Below are positions 23,350 through 30,838 of a stretch of DNA of 43,202 nt, piece by piece. Every line of letters begins with the position of its first letter. The first letter of the stretch is position 1. The notes under the pieces were generated by a model. The model saw nothing but the letters and a program-made list of their open reading frames with translations, had not been told where the DNA came from and did no database searches. Source of the DNA: a virus. The position numbers were made by a program, and so were the translations under genes. The DNA lies in the IMG/VR virus record IMGVR_UViG_3300009034_000084, positions 1 through 43,202 of that record, one strand, 5' to 3'.

Positions 23350-23523
23350 CTATTCCATAGTTCCTCTTAACATTGCTGACAATATTGCTATTGCTACCAA
23401 TCCAGCTAATCCAACCGGCATGAACATGACCATCATATATGGTGTGCATGCTACTTCCAAGCATAAGGCGACCAAGAAGAGCCAGAATATCATTTCTTCT
23501 CCTTCTTTCACTTTCAACCTCAT
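23350..23523 (-). CDS. 57-residue two-helix membrane microprotein
   Basis: Begins MRLKVKEGEEMIFWLFLVAL and has two hydrophobic stretches (about 11-24 and 30-50). ATG 23523 overlaps the stop of the next gene as ATGA, with GAGGTTTTAAA before it; the inner ATG 23493 with AAGGAGAAGAA is a strong alternative. The frame fills an otherwise empty gap exactly. Likely a small membrane protein; function unknown. Confidence 0.6.
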   Translation of the reverse strand: MRLKVKEGEEMIFWLFLVALCLEVACTPYMMVMFMPVGLAGLVAIAILSAMLRGTME

Positions 23524-23900
23524 TTTAAAACCTCAATTACCCAATCCTCACCGTTCCAGACCTTATTGTGTACACTCACCATTATGTAAGCCAACCATAG
23601 TTGTTCATAAGTATTGAACTGGCCATAGTAAGCAATCCCTTGGTTTCTGAAATACTTCGATATTATATTCATTTCCATTGTAGGTTCTAATGGATACTTC
23701 AACATCTCCTGCAACTGGTCTTGTCTTGGAAGCCACACACTTCTTTCATTTTCTGGAGGCAGTATAAATGAGATGGCACTATATCTTACATAAAATCTCT
23801 CTTCAATGAATTTGTCCCAATAATAACTATCCAAAGTTGCTTGTTTCTGAATTTCAGTTGCCTTCTCGCACATCTTGATATATAACTCTGTCTCATCCAT
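23520..23900 (-). CDS. conserved phage-type hypothetical protein
   Basis: 126 residues. VWLPRQDQLQEML and a C-terminal VSVHNKVWNGEDWV resemble a family of phage proteins of unknown function. No cysteine cluster. Its stop is coupled to the membrane microprotein that follows. Confidence 0.75.
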   Translation of the reverse strand: MDETELYIKMCEKATEIQKQATLDSYYWDKFIEERFYVRYSAISFILPPENERSVWLPRQDQLQEMLKYPLEPTMEMNIISKYFRNQGIAYYGQFNTYEQLWLAYIMVSVHNKVWNGEDWVIEVLK

Positions 23901-23904
23901 TATA

Positions 23905-24111
23905 TTATCTCCTAAAGGAATCGAACATTCGCTGTGATTCCATTCTCATCTCATGAAATTTTCTCGCAACCTCTACACTTTCCTTTGACAACACAGGACG
24001 GCATTTATCCCAGTCTTTCAATAATTCACGAATTTCTTCCTTTGAACAATTGTCTATGTCTTCTTTTGCATAGTACTCCATGTCTCCTACTACTTTTATA
24101 GTTGGTAACAT
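23905..24111 (-). CDS. small hypothetical protein
   Basis: 68 residues, helical and acidic at the centre (EDIDNCSKEEIRELLKDW). ATG 24111 overlaps the stop of the preceding small gene as TAATG. Family not recognised. Confidence 0.65.
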   Translation of the reverse strand: MLPTIKVVGDMEYYAKEDIDNCSKEEIRELLKDWDKCRPVLSKESVEVARKFHEMRMESQRMFDSFRR

Positions 24112-24272
24112 TATAACATCACCCTCATTCCTGTCAACTTATCAATGCTATGCTTCATCGCAATTTCGTAAGCTTCAGCATATGTAACTTTCCTGCCAAG
24201 CTTAGCTTCCAGTAACTTCTTTTGAAGAGTACCTAGAGCGTGCTGCCTATCTGTAATATTGACACATTTCAC
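24111..24272 (-). CDS. 53-residue helical microprotein (GTG start)
   Basis: The frame reads VKCVNITDRQHALGTLQKKL and ends TGMRVML. A GTG at 24272 stands 8 nt after GGGGAT; a GTG at 24278 is an alternative start. The stop overlaps the next ATG. Fills the space between two genes without leftover bases. Helical, basic; unknown function. Confidence 0.55.
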   Translation of the reverse strand: MKCVNITDRQHALGTLQKKLLEAKLGRKVTYAEAYEIAMKHSIDKLTGMRVML

Positions 24273-24274
24273 TC

Positions 24275-24523
24275 TCACACATCCCCATTATCCTCAATTT
24301 TCTTATCTTCATAAGGAACAAGAAATCTCCTACGAATTTCTTCGCCACACTCGGTTAGTTCTGCAATATAACCCTTAATATCATTATAGCTCCTCGGGCT
24401 GTTGTCTTTGAAGAACTTAAACAAAATATAGTTAATGTCCCCGTTAGGTTTGACTCCCTGTTTGACCATTTCCTCCACTACTTTATCAAGTCGTTCTCTC
24501 TCTGATTGTTTTACATATGGCAT
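24275..24523 (-). CDS. DUF6899-like phage protein
   Basis: 82 residues from ATG 24523 with GAGGTGTGATA. MPYVKQSERERLD at the start, NYILFKF in the middle and RRRFLVPYEDKKIEDNGDV at the end match a phage family with conserved PYEDxKIxxNGDV terminus. Function unknown. Confidence 0.8.
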   Translation of the reverse strand: MPYVKQSERERLDKVVEEMVKQGVKPNGDINYILFKFFKDNSPRSYNDIKGYIAELTECGEEIRRRFLVPYEDKKIEDNGDV

Positions 24524-24534
24524 TATCACACCTC

Positions 24535-24849
24535 TTAGTATGGCCCACTCTCTTCAGCATGAAACTTAGCTGGAGCATCAGGGTAGCATTTCTTACACCA
24601 AGGTCCGTCTGGGCTATCTTGTAGTTCCGTCTCTTTACACTCTGGACACAACTGCCTTGCAACTGCCTTCCAGATATCCATGATGTTGTCGCAATCGTTA
24701 GCCGCAATTTCCTGCAGTTTTGCAAAGTTCTCTGTTGTTGGCTGTATTTCGTAGAGAATTCCTGCGGTCTCATGAAGTAAAGTCGCTGGTTTATTTCTGA
24801 GCAACTTCCTCAGTATCTCTTTCATGTGGTCTTTCTCAAATTGTCCCAT
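24535..24849 (-). CDS. zinc-ribbon hypothetical protein
   Basis: 104 residues. Helical N-terminus, then CPECKETELQ ... WCKKCYPDAP, a single zinc ribbon. Overlaps the deoxyribosyltransferase-like gene by 14 nt. Family not recognised. Confidence 0.7.
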   Translation of the reverse strand: MGQFEKDHMKEILRKLLRNKPATLLHETAGILYEIQPTTENFAKLQEIAANDCDNIMDIWKAVARQLCPECKETELQDSPDGPWCKKCYPDAPAKFHAEESGPY

Positions 24850-25279
24850 TATTGAACACCTCCTCTAGGTCTTCTAAGTCGATATAAATCTCATCGCAAT
24901 GATACATAAGCCATGGATGATTCTCATATCCGTTCGTCACGACTGCATATACTTTTATTCCCAGCGCGTGTGCATATGCAATCTCCATAATGGTTCCGTA
25001 ACTTGTACTCCCATCAATGAGCGCTATGAGTGCATCACATCCACTAATTACATGAATATCGTCTAGAACTAATTCATCTGAACTCTGACCCATCCATTCT
25101 TTTAATTCCATTCCTTCATCTAACTTCTTAACATTTTCGAACGTGAGGTCGTAAAATGGATTGATAATATTCACCTGATACTTATCTTCCATCTCTAGTT
25201 CCCATTTGCGCATGTGATGTCTGGAGCTAAGTGGATGCGCTAGGTAGATTAATTTTTTTGTCTGAGCTTCTATCTCCAT
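24836..25279 (-). CDS. nucleoside 2-deoxyribosyltransferase-like / DUF4406 protein
   Basis: 147 residues, ATG 25279 with GGTGATTGA before it. A Rossmann-like fold is visible: KLIYLAHPLSSR at the start, VISGCDALIALIDGSTSYGT in the middle and MEIAYAHALGIKVYAV after it, which is the layout of the nucleoside deoxyribosyltransferase/DUF4406 superfamily. Members cleave or transfer deoxyribose on nucleosides or nucleotides. It may act in nucleotide salvage or hydrolysis of host nucleotides; the catalytic Glu may be in MEIAYAH. Confidence 0.8.
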   Translation of the reverse strand: MEIEAQTKKLIYLAHPLSSRHHMRKWELEMEDKYQVNIINPFYDLTFENVKKLDEGMELKEWMGQSSDELVLDDIHVISGCDALIALIDGSTSYGTIMEIAYAHALGIKVYAVVTNGYENHPWLMYHCDEIYIDLEDLEEVFNNGTI

Positions 25280-25283
25280 TCAA

Positions 25284-25544
25284 TCACCTTCGCATTGTCT
25301 TTGTTTTTTCTCTTTCCCTTTTTAGCCTTTGTTCTCTTGTCAACCTAGGTCTGAATGTATCTTCATATCCCGGATATTCTAATTTCATCAACGTCTTAGG
25401 TTTTGTTTTGCAGTGTTTACAGTGTCTATTACTTCCACTTCCTTCCCATGTGTGTCCTCTTTTAGGATGTGCGTAATCGCCGGGGTTTCCTTTACGTGTT
25501 TGGCTGACGCGGGTACTTTTGATTTGTTTTGGACATTTAGTCAT
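25284..25544 (-). CDS. small basic protein with CxxC motif
   Basis: 86 residues, very basic (more than 20 Lys/Arg). Contains HCKHCKTKPK and the N-terminal TKCPKQ; ATG 25544 is coupled to the YopX-like gene stop. The composition suggests nucleic-acid binding. Family not recognised. Confidence 0.7.
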   Translation of the reverse strand: MTKCPKQIKSTRVSQTRKGNPGDYAHPKRGHTWEGSGSNRHCKHCKTKPKTLMKLEYPGYEDTFRPRLTREQRLKREREKTKTMRR

Positions 25545-25939
25545 TATTCCTCCAGTAGTTCTGGGTTTTCGAAGATATTGCCGATGACTTCTAATTCGGA
25601 TTGACTCCAGTGTCCAACATAATTTACAACCATACTTCCTATCTTTAAAGCAAAGCCACCCATCGAGAACACTACCTTTGCATTATGGAATTCGCCTACC
25701 TCACCGTAATTGATTGGAATTATGTTGCCCTCGTATATCTCCACATCATTCTTATCCTTCAAACCAATATACTCAATTACATCTACACCCCATTCCAATT
25801 CTAAGTACATTCCACGTGGGTCCTCTGTTACAACATCAACAGAATGTAAATTCCCTTCAATATCGAAATAAAGACCTTCTACAATATACATTGTATTAGT
25901 CCGTTTATCCCATGCTTTATATTTTCTCTCTCGTGTCAT
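25544..25939 (-). CDS. YopX family protein
   Basis: 131 residues, ATG 25939 with AAAGGAAG before it. RKYKAWDKRTNTMY at the start, YIGLKDKNDVEIYEGNII in the middle and VIGNIFENPELL at the end follow the YopX family of phage and prophage proteins. Members are widespread and have no settled function. Confidence 0.88.
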   Translation of the reverse strand: MTRERKYKAWDKRTNTMYIVEGLYFDIEGNLHSVDVVTEDPRGMYLELEWGVDVIEYIGLKDKNDVEIYEGNIIPINYGEVGEFHNAKVVFSMGGFALKIGSMVVNYVGHWSQSELEVIGNIFENPELLEE

Positions 25940-26247
25940 CTTCCTTTCTCCTTCTTCTGATTAATAGTTGGATATGGAAATCCTTTTCTACCCTTACCAT
26001 GTTGACGACCGCAATCAGGACAGAAGTTAAATTTGTAATTGTAGTTCGCACCACAGTCTTGACAAGTGTACCCTCTTCCCATTATTTCTTTATGGGCCAT
26101 ATCCGTATGTACATTGTCTGGAAAGAAAACATTATCTTTTGGCTCATACTGACAATTAGGACAAGAGCCATCATCTCCATAAGACCATAGCCACTTATAT
26201 CCACAGCTAGGACAAGTTACTTCTGTCGATAGACTACCATCCACCAT
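25936..26247 (-). CDS. double zinc-ribbon protein
   Basis: 103 residues with four CxxC pairs: CPSCGYKW, CPNCQYE, CQDCGANYN and CPDCGRQHG, i.e. two zinc ribbons joined by a polar linker. Basic C-terminus. Possibly a nucleic-acid or transcription-factor-like adaptor; family not recognised. Overlaps the YopX gene start by 4 nt. Confidence 0.8.
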   Translation of the reverse strand: MVDGSLSTEVTCPSCGYKWLWSYGDDGSCPNCQYEPKDNVFFPDNVHTDMAHKEIMGRGYTCQDCGANYNYKFNFCPDCGRQHGKGRKGFPYPTINQKKEKGR

Positions 26248-26448
26248 TTAATCGCCCATTTCCCTCATTATAGTCTTCACCCTAGCGATATCTCTCCTGA
26301 GAGGTCTCATCTTCATTGGCTTCCCTTGATTAACCAGAGATTTCCTAGCTCCCTTTTGCCAGGTCAATTCATTCTCTAGTTGTGTTAACAACTCTTGCCT
26401 TTTCTCAGGAGTCATCTTCCTAATCTTCTTAAGCTCATCTGACTTCAT
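26248..26448 (-). CDS. ribosomal protein uL29 homologue
   Basis: 66 residues from ATG 26448, chosen for GGTGAAAAG upstream; the frame extends to 26469 but without a site. The whole length follows archaeal uL29: ELKKIRKMTPEKRQELLTQL (5-24), then a variable stretch and RPLRRDIARVKTIMRE (48-63), matching the conserved IRR-x-IAR-x-KTI end. uL29 sits near the exit tunnel on the large subunit. A virus copy might replace or compete with the host protein. Short helical proteins can look alike, so this is a visual call. Confidence 0.7.
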   Translation of the reverse strand: MKSDELKKIRKMTPEKRQELLTQLENELTWQKGARKSLVNQGKPMKMRPLRRDIARVKTIMREMGD

Positions 26449-26699
26449 CTTTTCACCGTCCATCCCCAATTAAGTAATATCTCACCTGCAAGTCTTTCAG
26501 CTTTATTCTTAGGCCACTTCAATCTATCCTTAATATGTTGTACCATCCAATTGAACCACTCATCTTGTTCTTTCTCGGTCCAGCTATACTCTTCATACCA
26601 ATTTGGTTTGCTCGTTAATTCTGGACTCGGATATTCAAGACCCTTACGTCTGAACATCTCTTTCAGACATTCTGATACTACTTCATCTAATTTATTCAT
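26445..26699 (-). CDS. hypothetical protein
   Basis: 84 residues rich in Trp and charged residues (NWYEEYSWTEKEQDEWFNW). Ends in LLNWGWTVKR. ATG 26699 is preceded by AGAGGAA. No cysteine pair. Family not recognised. Overlaps the uL29-like start by 4 nt. Confidence 0.7.
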   Translation of the reverse strand: MNKLDEVVSECLKEMFRRKGLEYPSPELTSKPNWYEEYSWTEKEQDEWFNWMVQHIKDRLKWPKNKAERLAGEILLNWGWTVKR

Positions 26700-26890
26700 T
26701 TCCTCTTCTCCATTCTTTCCTCTTGGTCAATAATACTCTTTAGTGAAGGAACATCGGAGCTCATATCATACGGTCCCCAGACGCGTGCAATAAACCTAAA
26801 GTTAGGAATGGTACTCTCATCGCTATATGTATGGCATACTACCTTTGTACCGTCTTTCTTGGTGTATTCTCCAATAACTATGTACTTCAT
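26696..26890 (-). CDS. hypothetical protein
   Basis: 64 residues from ATG 26890, chosen because GAGGTGTAAT stands before it. Beta-rich start (MKYIVIGEYTKKDGTKVV) and a charged helical end. Function unknown. Confidence 0.7.
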   Translation of the reverse strand: MKYIVIGEYTKKDGTKVVCHTYSDESTIPNFRFIARVWGPYDMSSDVPSLKSIIDQEERMEKRK

Positions 26891-26898
26891 ATTACACC

Positions 26899-27138
26899 TC
26901 ACGCATATCCTGGTAAATCTTCAAATATTTTTTCTTGAACTAACTCCCAATCCTCATCAAACTTATATCCAGTCTCTGTCTTATACAGTACTCCTTTATC
27001 GATTAGTTGTGCTAGCAAATCTGCAACAGCCCAAAAGGTACCTGGCTCTATGGTATCTTTTACCCAGTCAAGCACTCTCTTTTCATCATCATCTTCTGCA
27101 ATGAGCGTTAGTTTACCTTTCTTGTATTTTGACTTCAT
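26899..27138 (-). CDS. hypothetical protein
   Basis: 79 residues, ATG 27138 with AGGAGACCAGACA. Predicted alpha/beta with acidic helices (TFWAVADLLAQLIDKGVLYK); could be a small winged-helix variant. Family not recognised. Confidence 0.65.
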   Translation of the reverse strand: MKSKYKKGKLTLIAEDDDEKRVLDWVKDTIEPGTFWAVADLLAQLIDKGVLYKTETGYKFDEDWELVQEKIFEDLPGYA

Positions 27139-27236
27139 TGTCTGGTCTCCTTAGGCCTTCCGCAGACCCTACATTTATCTTCACACAAATGAATTTCATT
27201 GTGAGCTCCGCAGTACCCACACTTCCAGTAATCCAT
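27135..27236 (-). CDS. 33-residue zinc-ribbon microprotein
   Basis: Reads MDYWKCGYCGAHNEIHLCED then KCRVCGRPKETRQ. CxxC at 6-9, C18, C22 and CxxC-like C25 give a zinc-ribbon layout. ATG 27236 follows directly the TAA of the preceding gene, and its TGA overlaps the next start by ATGA. Cysteine spacing and exact fit between genes make it credible. Confidence 0.65.
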   Translation of the reverse strand: MDYWKCGYCGAHNEIHLCEDKCRVCGRPKETRQ

Positions 27237-27425
27237 TTAATCTAACTCATGAGGGTCGAATGGTGGTTCTCTGTCGTCATCGTGTACTTCTTGTACATCA
27301 CAGATGTCTGAAATGTATCTTTTGTTCTTAGCCACCTGTTTACCCATTTCGTTCATACGAAGTTGCATCCCTTCTACTTGTCTCTCTAGGGTCTCAATCT
27401 TTCGAATCATTTCTTTCTTTCTCAC
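27237..27425 (-). CDS. small coiled-coil protein (GTG start)
   Basis: 62 residues from GTG 27425, chosen for GAGGTGATAAG upstream and the overlap with the preceding stop. MIRKIETLERQVEGMQLRMN is a heptad-like helix; the tail DDDREPPFDPHELD is acidic. Function unknown. Confidence 0.65.
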   Translation of the reverse strand: MRKKEMIRKIETLERQVEGMQLRMNEMGKQVAKNKRYISDICDVQEVHDDDREPPFDPHELD

Positions 27426-27532
27426 CTTATCACCTCTGCACACTTCATTGCTTGCTCTATTGTCTCTGGATTGTTATAGCAATCCCTACACGGTTGTAAT
27501 AGTAAGTTTAATCCTCTAGGGCATCTTCCCAT
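27422..27532 (-). CDS. 36-residue cysteine-containing microprotein
   Basis: Reads MGRCPRGLNLLLQPCRDCYN ... MKCAEVIR. C4, C15, C18 and C31 could bind zinc. ATG 27532 follows the TAA of the upstream gene without a gap and its stop overlaps the GTG of the next. Function unknown. Confidence 0.55.
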   Translation of the reverse strand: MGRCPRGLNLLLQPCRDCYNNPETIEQAMKCAEVIR

Positions 27533-27736
27533 TTACTCCAACTCCACATCGAGGTATTTTTTTACATCTACAACATCATTCCATGTTGTCCATATCAAAT
27601 TGATTGAATCACAGCAATTGAGCTGAGGTAATAATTCATCAATAGTTTTCCATGCAACCTCTCCTTCTTCTGTAAGTTCACGTGGAACCACAAATGCAGC
27701 TGAACAATTTCTACAATGTGCTACTGCAAACGTCAT
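27533..27736 (-). CDS. hypothetical protein with CxxC
   Basis: 67 residues from ATG 27736, chosen for GAGGTGGAAGTA. N-terminal AHCRNCSAAFVVPREL and a central NCCDS; the rest is acidic. Might be a half zinc finger. Family not recognised. Confidence 0.7.
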   Translation of the reverse strand: MTFAVAHCRNCSAAFVVPRELTEEGEVAWKTIDELLPQLNCCDSINLIWTTWNDVVDVKKYLDVELE

Positions 27737-27942
27737 TACTTCCACCTCGCTACTGCAATTCCATCTTCTGTACGGGCTTCGTGTTCGCCTTCATGTTTAT
27801 CTACTCTAGTGCAAAAGAATCCTTCTGGACATATTGCATCACAATGATTTTCATCCATAATGTATTTTGGCTTTTCCTCTGTGTTACCATCCAGACATGG
27901 AGGTGACTTCCAACAGTCTTTATTCGGTTTACACTCACCCAT
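27736..27942 (-). CDS. cysteine-rich small protein
   Basis: 68 residues. C4, C10, C16, C34, C38 and C44, plus DKHEGEHEA which resembles the Cys/His C-terminus of small phage zinc proteins (GHxGxHxA). ATG 27942 has GGAGAGCCGGAT. Function unknown. Confidence 0.7.
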   Translation of the reverse strand: MGECKPNKDCWKSPPCLDGNTEEKPKYIMDENHCDAICPEGFFCTRVDKHEGEHEARTEDGIAVARWK

Positions 27943-28150
27943 ATCCGGCTCTCCTATTTATTATCATCCTTAACTCATTCTCTGATATCTGACTGCAGTT
28001 GCGCCATCCTCCACATCCTTTACACCGGCCTACTACTCTTCGCGATGTCCGTGGAAAGCCATTTTCTTTTGCACATGAGTCGCAGTATGTAATCATTGTA
28101 TCATAAAAAAGGTTTAACAGGACTTCATTGACCTGAGCCGGGGTCTCCAT
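27935..28150 (-). CDS. zinc-finger-like small protein
   Basis: 71 residues. Contains YCDSCAKENGFP and RCKGCGGWRNC, one zinc ribbon with extra cysteine, and a basic C-terminal helix. Overlaps the next gene by 8 nt. Function unknown. Confidence 0.7.
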   Translation of the reverse strand: METPAQVNEVLLNLFYDTMITYCDSCAKENGFPRTSRRVVGRCKGCGGWRNCSQISENELRMIINRRAGYG

Positions 28151-28610
28151 CCTGTTGAGAGGGGGGAGGAGGAATTTCCTCTTCCTTAATCTTTACCACA
28201 TGCACATCCTTTTTGACTTTTGCACATTCAGTACAGCAACCGTATTCTGGAAGTTCAAAGTATTCGTCACCACATTTCGGACATCTGTATTTAGTCTCTG
28301 GCTCCGGTTCATCTTCTCCTATCTCGAACTCTAGTCCAACCAAGTCGTTCGTGAAACTTACAACTTGCGGAAGTGGTCCTTCCTTGAGCACAAGCTCGTC
28401 GCACTTTGTTATTCGGTTGTTCTTTCTCATGGTTATCTGAACTATTGGTTGAGCGAACTTAGCGTATGCCTGATAGGTTTCATTCCCTACCTTTCGGATG
28501 AGCAACTTGAACGCTGGTGCTGCTCCTAGTGCTACAATATGTGTTGTCTGTGCGAATGAGTGGATTTCTACCTCTCGGTATTGTTCAAACATTTTGTCGT
28601 TTATTTTCAT
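28125..28610 (-). CDS. hypothetical protein with central zinc ribbon
   Basis: 161 residues, ATG 28610 with AGGAGGAAACAA before it. A beta-rich N-terminal 100 residues, then RCPKCGDEY ... YGCCTECAK as zinc ribbon, and a low-complexity PPPPSQQDGDPGSGQ tail. Family not recognised. Confidence 0.75.
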   Translation of the reverse strand: MKINDKMFEQYREVEIHSFAQTTHIVALGAAPAFKLLIRKVGNETYQAYAKFAQPIVQITMRKNNRITKCDELVLKEGPLPQVVSFTNDLVGLEFEIGEDEPEPETKYRCPKCGDEYFELPEYGCCTECAKVKKDVHVVKIKEEEIPPPPSQQDGDPGSGQ

Positions 28611-28620
28611 TTGTTTCCTC

Positions 28621-28821
28621 CTATATCTTTGTTAATATGAATAGTGCAAATTCAAGAGCGATTAGTACTAGGAGCAGGAAGATATCTATCACTACGCCTA
28701 TTGCAAATCCCCAACCAGCAATATGATAATCTAACCATCCTGGCAGATTCCATATTACCCATGCAAAGAATATTGCAATTACTACCATTAGAGCAGCAAT
28801 AGCTACATTTCTACCTTTCAT
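28621..28821 (-). CDS. two-helix membrane protein
   Basis: 66 residues from ATG 28821, chosen for GGAGGTGAAACTG. Two hydrophobic helices (about 6-27 and 40-62) separated by NLPGWLDYHIAGW. Possibly a small holin-like or ion-channel-like protein, but nothing proves that. Located among zinc-protein genes. Confidence 0.75.
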   Translation of the reverse strand: MKGRNVAIAALMVVIAIFFAWVIWNLPGWLDYHIAGWGFAIGVVIDIFLLLVLIALEFALFILTKI

Positions 28822-29146
28822 CAGTTTCACCTCCTTCTTGCTTTTTCACCTTCTGTAACGTAAGATAGTGATAGTAATCATGTTCTATCTTCTTCCCTTC
28901 CTTCGTGAATAGACCTCCCTTGAACGGAATCAAAATCTTCTCTGAGCCATCGTACACCCAAGGTTCGCAATCATCAATCGCACCGTAATGGCCAATTGTT
29001 TCAGCGTGTTTTGCACCACAGATGCAGCCTTGTGTTTTAACAAATTCTGCGTGTTCAAATAGGTCCTCATCCCATACCATACGTTCCTCATACCAATGGT
29101 AAAGATGGCCTTTCTCGCAAACATATCCAAATCCTGGTGCTCCCAT
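28811..29146 (-). CDS. zinc-motif hypothetical protein (GFGYVCEKGH type)
   Basis: 111 residues, ATG 29146 with GAGGTGATATA. GFGYVCEKGHLYHW then GCICGAKH form a Cys/His set; the rest is beta-rich. Similar GFGFVC-x-GHL starts occur in phage hypothetical proteins. Function unknown. Confidence 0.75.
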   Translation of the reverse strand: MGAPGFGYVCEKGHLYHWYEERMVWDEDLFEHAEFVKTQGCICGAKHAETIGHYGAIDDCEPWVYDGSEKILIPFKGGLFTKEGKKIEHDYYHYLTLQKVKKQEGGETDER

Positions 29147-29150
29147 TATA

Positions 29151-29435
29151 TCACCTCGAATCTAACTCTTCTTTGATTGCTTCTAGAACCTTCTTCAGTC
29201 GTTCCTGATATTCATCTGCATCACCTATTGCTGCATCCATGTAATCGCATGCAAAACCTACTCCACAATAGTTTTTGTCATCTTTATCACACCAAACGTC
29301 ACTACAGACTCTGTCCCATGTGTCATAATGCGGAAATGATTTTACGTCATCATTAAGGTCCGCTCTGAGAGTCAGTAACTTCCTTTTGCTAAGTTCTTTC
29401 AGCTCTTTCTTCACACTTGTAATTGTAATACTCAT
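29151..29435 (-). CDS. hypothetical protein
   Basis: 94 residues. Starts MSITITSVKKELKELSKRKL and contains CSDVWCDKDDKNYCGVGFAC, four cysteines that might bind metal. ATG 29435 preceded by GTGATAGG. Function unknown. Confidence 0.7.
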   Translation of the reverse strand: MSITITSVKKELKELSKRKLLTLRADLNDDVKSFPHYDTWDRVCSDVWCDKDDKNYCGVGFACDYMDAAIGDADEYQERLKKVLEAIKEELDSR

Positions 29436-29926
29436 CCTATCACATCCTCCTCAGACAATTCTAACTCTTCCAGCTTCTCTAATCTCTTCTCCTCAAACTC
29501 TCTCATAGCAACCTTAATTAAACCCTCTGGTGCTCCCTTTGGTGCGGTGACCGTTGGTCTCCTCATCATCTCCACATTTGGTTTGTTCATCATCTCCCAA
29601 TTCCTGAACAGCTCAACCTTCTCCTTATCATCTCTAGTGTCAATCTTATCGACTTTCTCAACACCTGGAATCTCTAGCCAGTAATCTAGGAACGCATCCT
29701 TGAAGTCTGTATTTTCATGTGGACTCTCCCAGATGAGGAATGCATCCTTAGTAACATCATCTACCCTCTCATATACAGCTGTTAACGTATCTGTCTCACT
29801 CTTCCAAATCCAAGTCTCCATATTTCCTTTCCACGCCATATCGTACGCTTCTCTGATTTTCTTAAACTCATGCTTGTTGGCAGAGTAGACGTGCCCTTTC
29901 ATGTGGAGAATAATCTTATTCATCAT
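29432..29926 (-). CDS. hypothetical protein
   Basis: 164 residues from ATG 29926 with GGAGAAGAT. Alpha/beta N-terminus and an acidic C-terminal coiled coil (RLEKLEELELSEEDV). No cysteine pair, no P-loop. Family not recognised. Overlaps both neighbours. Confidence 0.7.
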   Translation of the reverse strand: MMNKIILHMKGHVYSANKHEFKKIREAYDMAWKGNMETWIWKSETDTLTAVYERVDDVTKDAFLIWESPHENTDFKDAFLDYWLEIPGVEKVDKIDTRDDKEKVELFRNWEMMNKPNVEMMRRPTVTAPKGAPEGLIKVAMREFEEKRLEKLEELELSEEDVIG

Positions 29927-30263
29927 ATCTTCTCCTACAAGTTTCACAACGTGATAGCAAATCTTGTAATGCTGACTCTCTATCTATTATATGTTCTCCT
30001 ACCCTCTTCATTTGAAAGTGACGATTAAATCTCTCCTCATTGATTAATAGCGGTGAGTTGTGATTAAACTTGCGTTTTTCCATCTCTATGACTAATTCGT
30101 AGTGACGCGACTCCAGTGACTTAGGTTCTAACAAATTATTATTAATATAACCCTGAATGCTAATATTCCTTTCAATAGTACCTACAAACATATGTATCTC
30201 CACATGTTCCCCACCTAAATGTTTCTGACACATTATGTGAGGGTCAACCATCCACATTCTCAT
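29916..30263 (-). CDS. MRMWMVDP family protein, possible pyrimidine-dimer glycosylase relative
   Basis: 115 residues from ATG 30263, which overlaps the upstream stop as ATGA. MRMWMVDPHIMCQKHLGGEH, then VEIHMFVGT, NNLLEP and SRHYEL are characteristic of a compact phage family that databases often relate to T4 DenV-like pyrimidine dimer DNA glycosylases. If correct it would incise UV-damaged DNA. A C-terminal CETCRRRYDE adds two cysteines. The catalytic residue is not obvious by eye, so function is uncertain. Confidence 0.6.
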   Translation of the reverse strand: MRMWMVDPHIMCQKHLGGEHVEIHMFVGTIERNISIQGYINNNLLEPKSLESRHYELVIEMEKRKFNHNSPLLINEERFNRHFQMKRVGEHIIDRESALQDLLSRCETCRRRYDE

Positions 30264-30493
30264 GCTTTTTCCAGCCACCTTGCAGCGAATACGTATCCGC
30301 AACCATATTCATACAGTAACGGAACATCATCATTACGAAGTAAGAAGTACCCTGTAGAAGTTTTCTCTACAACTTCTGCTTCTAAACCCTTAAACTCATC
30401 CATATCGTTTACCCATGATGGTCTATCGTTTGGTCTCTTTGGTTTCTCAGATATTTTTACCTTCATCCCAATCTTAACATCCTGAACTCTCAT
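30260..30493 (-). CDS. SH3/MIB-like small protein
   Basis: 77 residues. KIGMKVKISEKP, then SWVNDMDEFKGLEAEVVEK and GYVFAARWLEKA look like an SH3/mind-bomb-type barrel with KxGMKVxI and MDxFxG motifs. Such domains are frequent in phage proteins and may mediate protein contacts. Function unknown. Confidence 0.7.
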   Translation of the reverse strand: MRVQDVKIGMKVKISEKPKRPNDRPSWVNDMDEFKGLEAEVVEKTSTGYFLLRNDDVPLLYEYGCGYVFAARWLEKA

Positions 30494-30624
30494 ATCATAT
30501 CCACTCCATCCATCTTATCCATCTTTGCAATGACTTCTCTAACCTCAATCTTTGAATTCATATCCTTATCAAGGAGCCATTGTTTTAGCTCATTCCAAAG
30601 GTCATCCCAAAAAATTTCAGTCAT
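30490..30624 (-). CDS. 44-residue acidic/helical microprotein
   Basis: Begins MTEIFWDDLWNELKQWLLDK and ends KMDGVDMI. Two predicted helices rich in Trp and Asp. ATG 30624 overlaps the end of the upstream gene; its stop overlaps the next start by ATGA. Credible by coupling and composition. Confidence 0.6.
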   Translation of the reverse strand: MTEIFWDDLWNELKQWLLDKDMNSKIEVREVIAKMDKMDGVDMI

Positions 30625-30838
30625 ATACTACGTCCTCAAAATTTTCCCATTCTTTAATTCCTTTCCCTTCTTTCCTCCACTCCAAATATTTGTCATATTG
30701 ATAAATCAAATCAGATTGAACTCTATCCCTGTCGATATCAAACATATTACTTAATAACATTGCTCCCCAAGCAAGACCTTCTCTACTGAAGAATGTTACC
30801 GTACACCTTAAGGCTCTTGAATATGCAATTTCTTTCAT
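30617..30838 (-). CDS. hypothetical protein
   Basis: 73 residues, ATG 30838, following the TAA of the zinc microprotein gene directly. Alpha-helical with RVQSDLIYQYDKYLEW; one cysteine. Family not recognised. Confidence 0.7.
   Translation of the reverse strand: MKEIAYSRALRCTVTFFSREGLAWGAMLLSNMFDIDRDRVQSDLIYQYDKYLEWRKEGKGIKEWENFEDVVYD

Noticed and set aside
28621-28821. Holin assignment for the two-helix membrane protein
   Set aside because: No lysis gene or motif nearby; size and helices alone do not support it.
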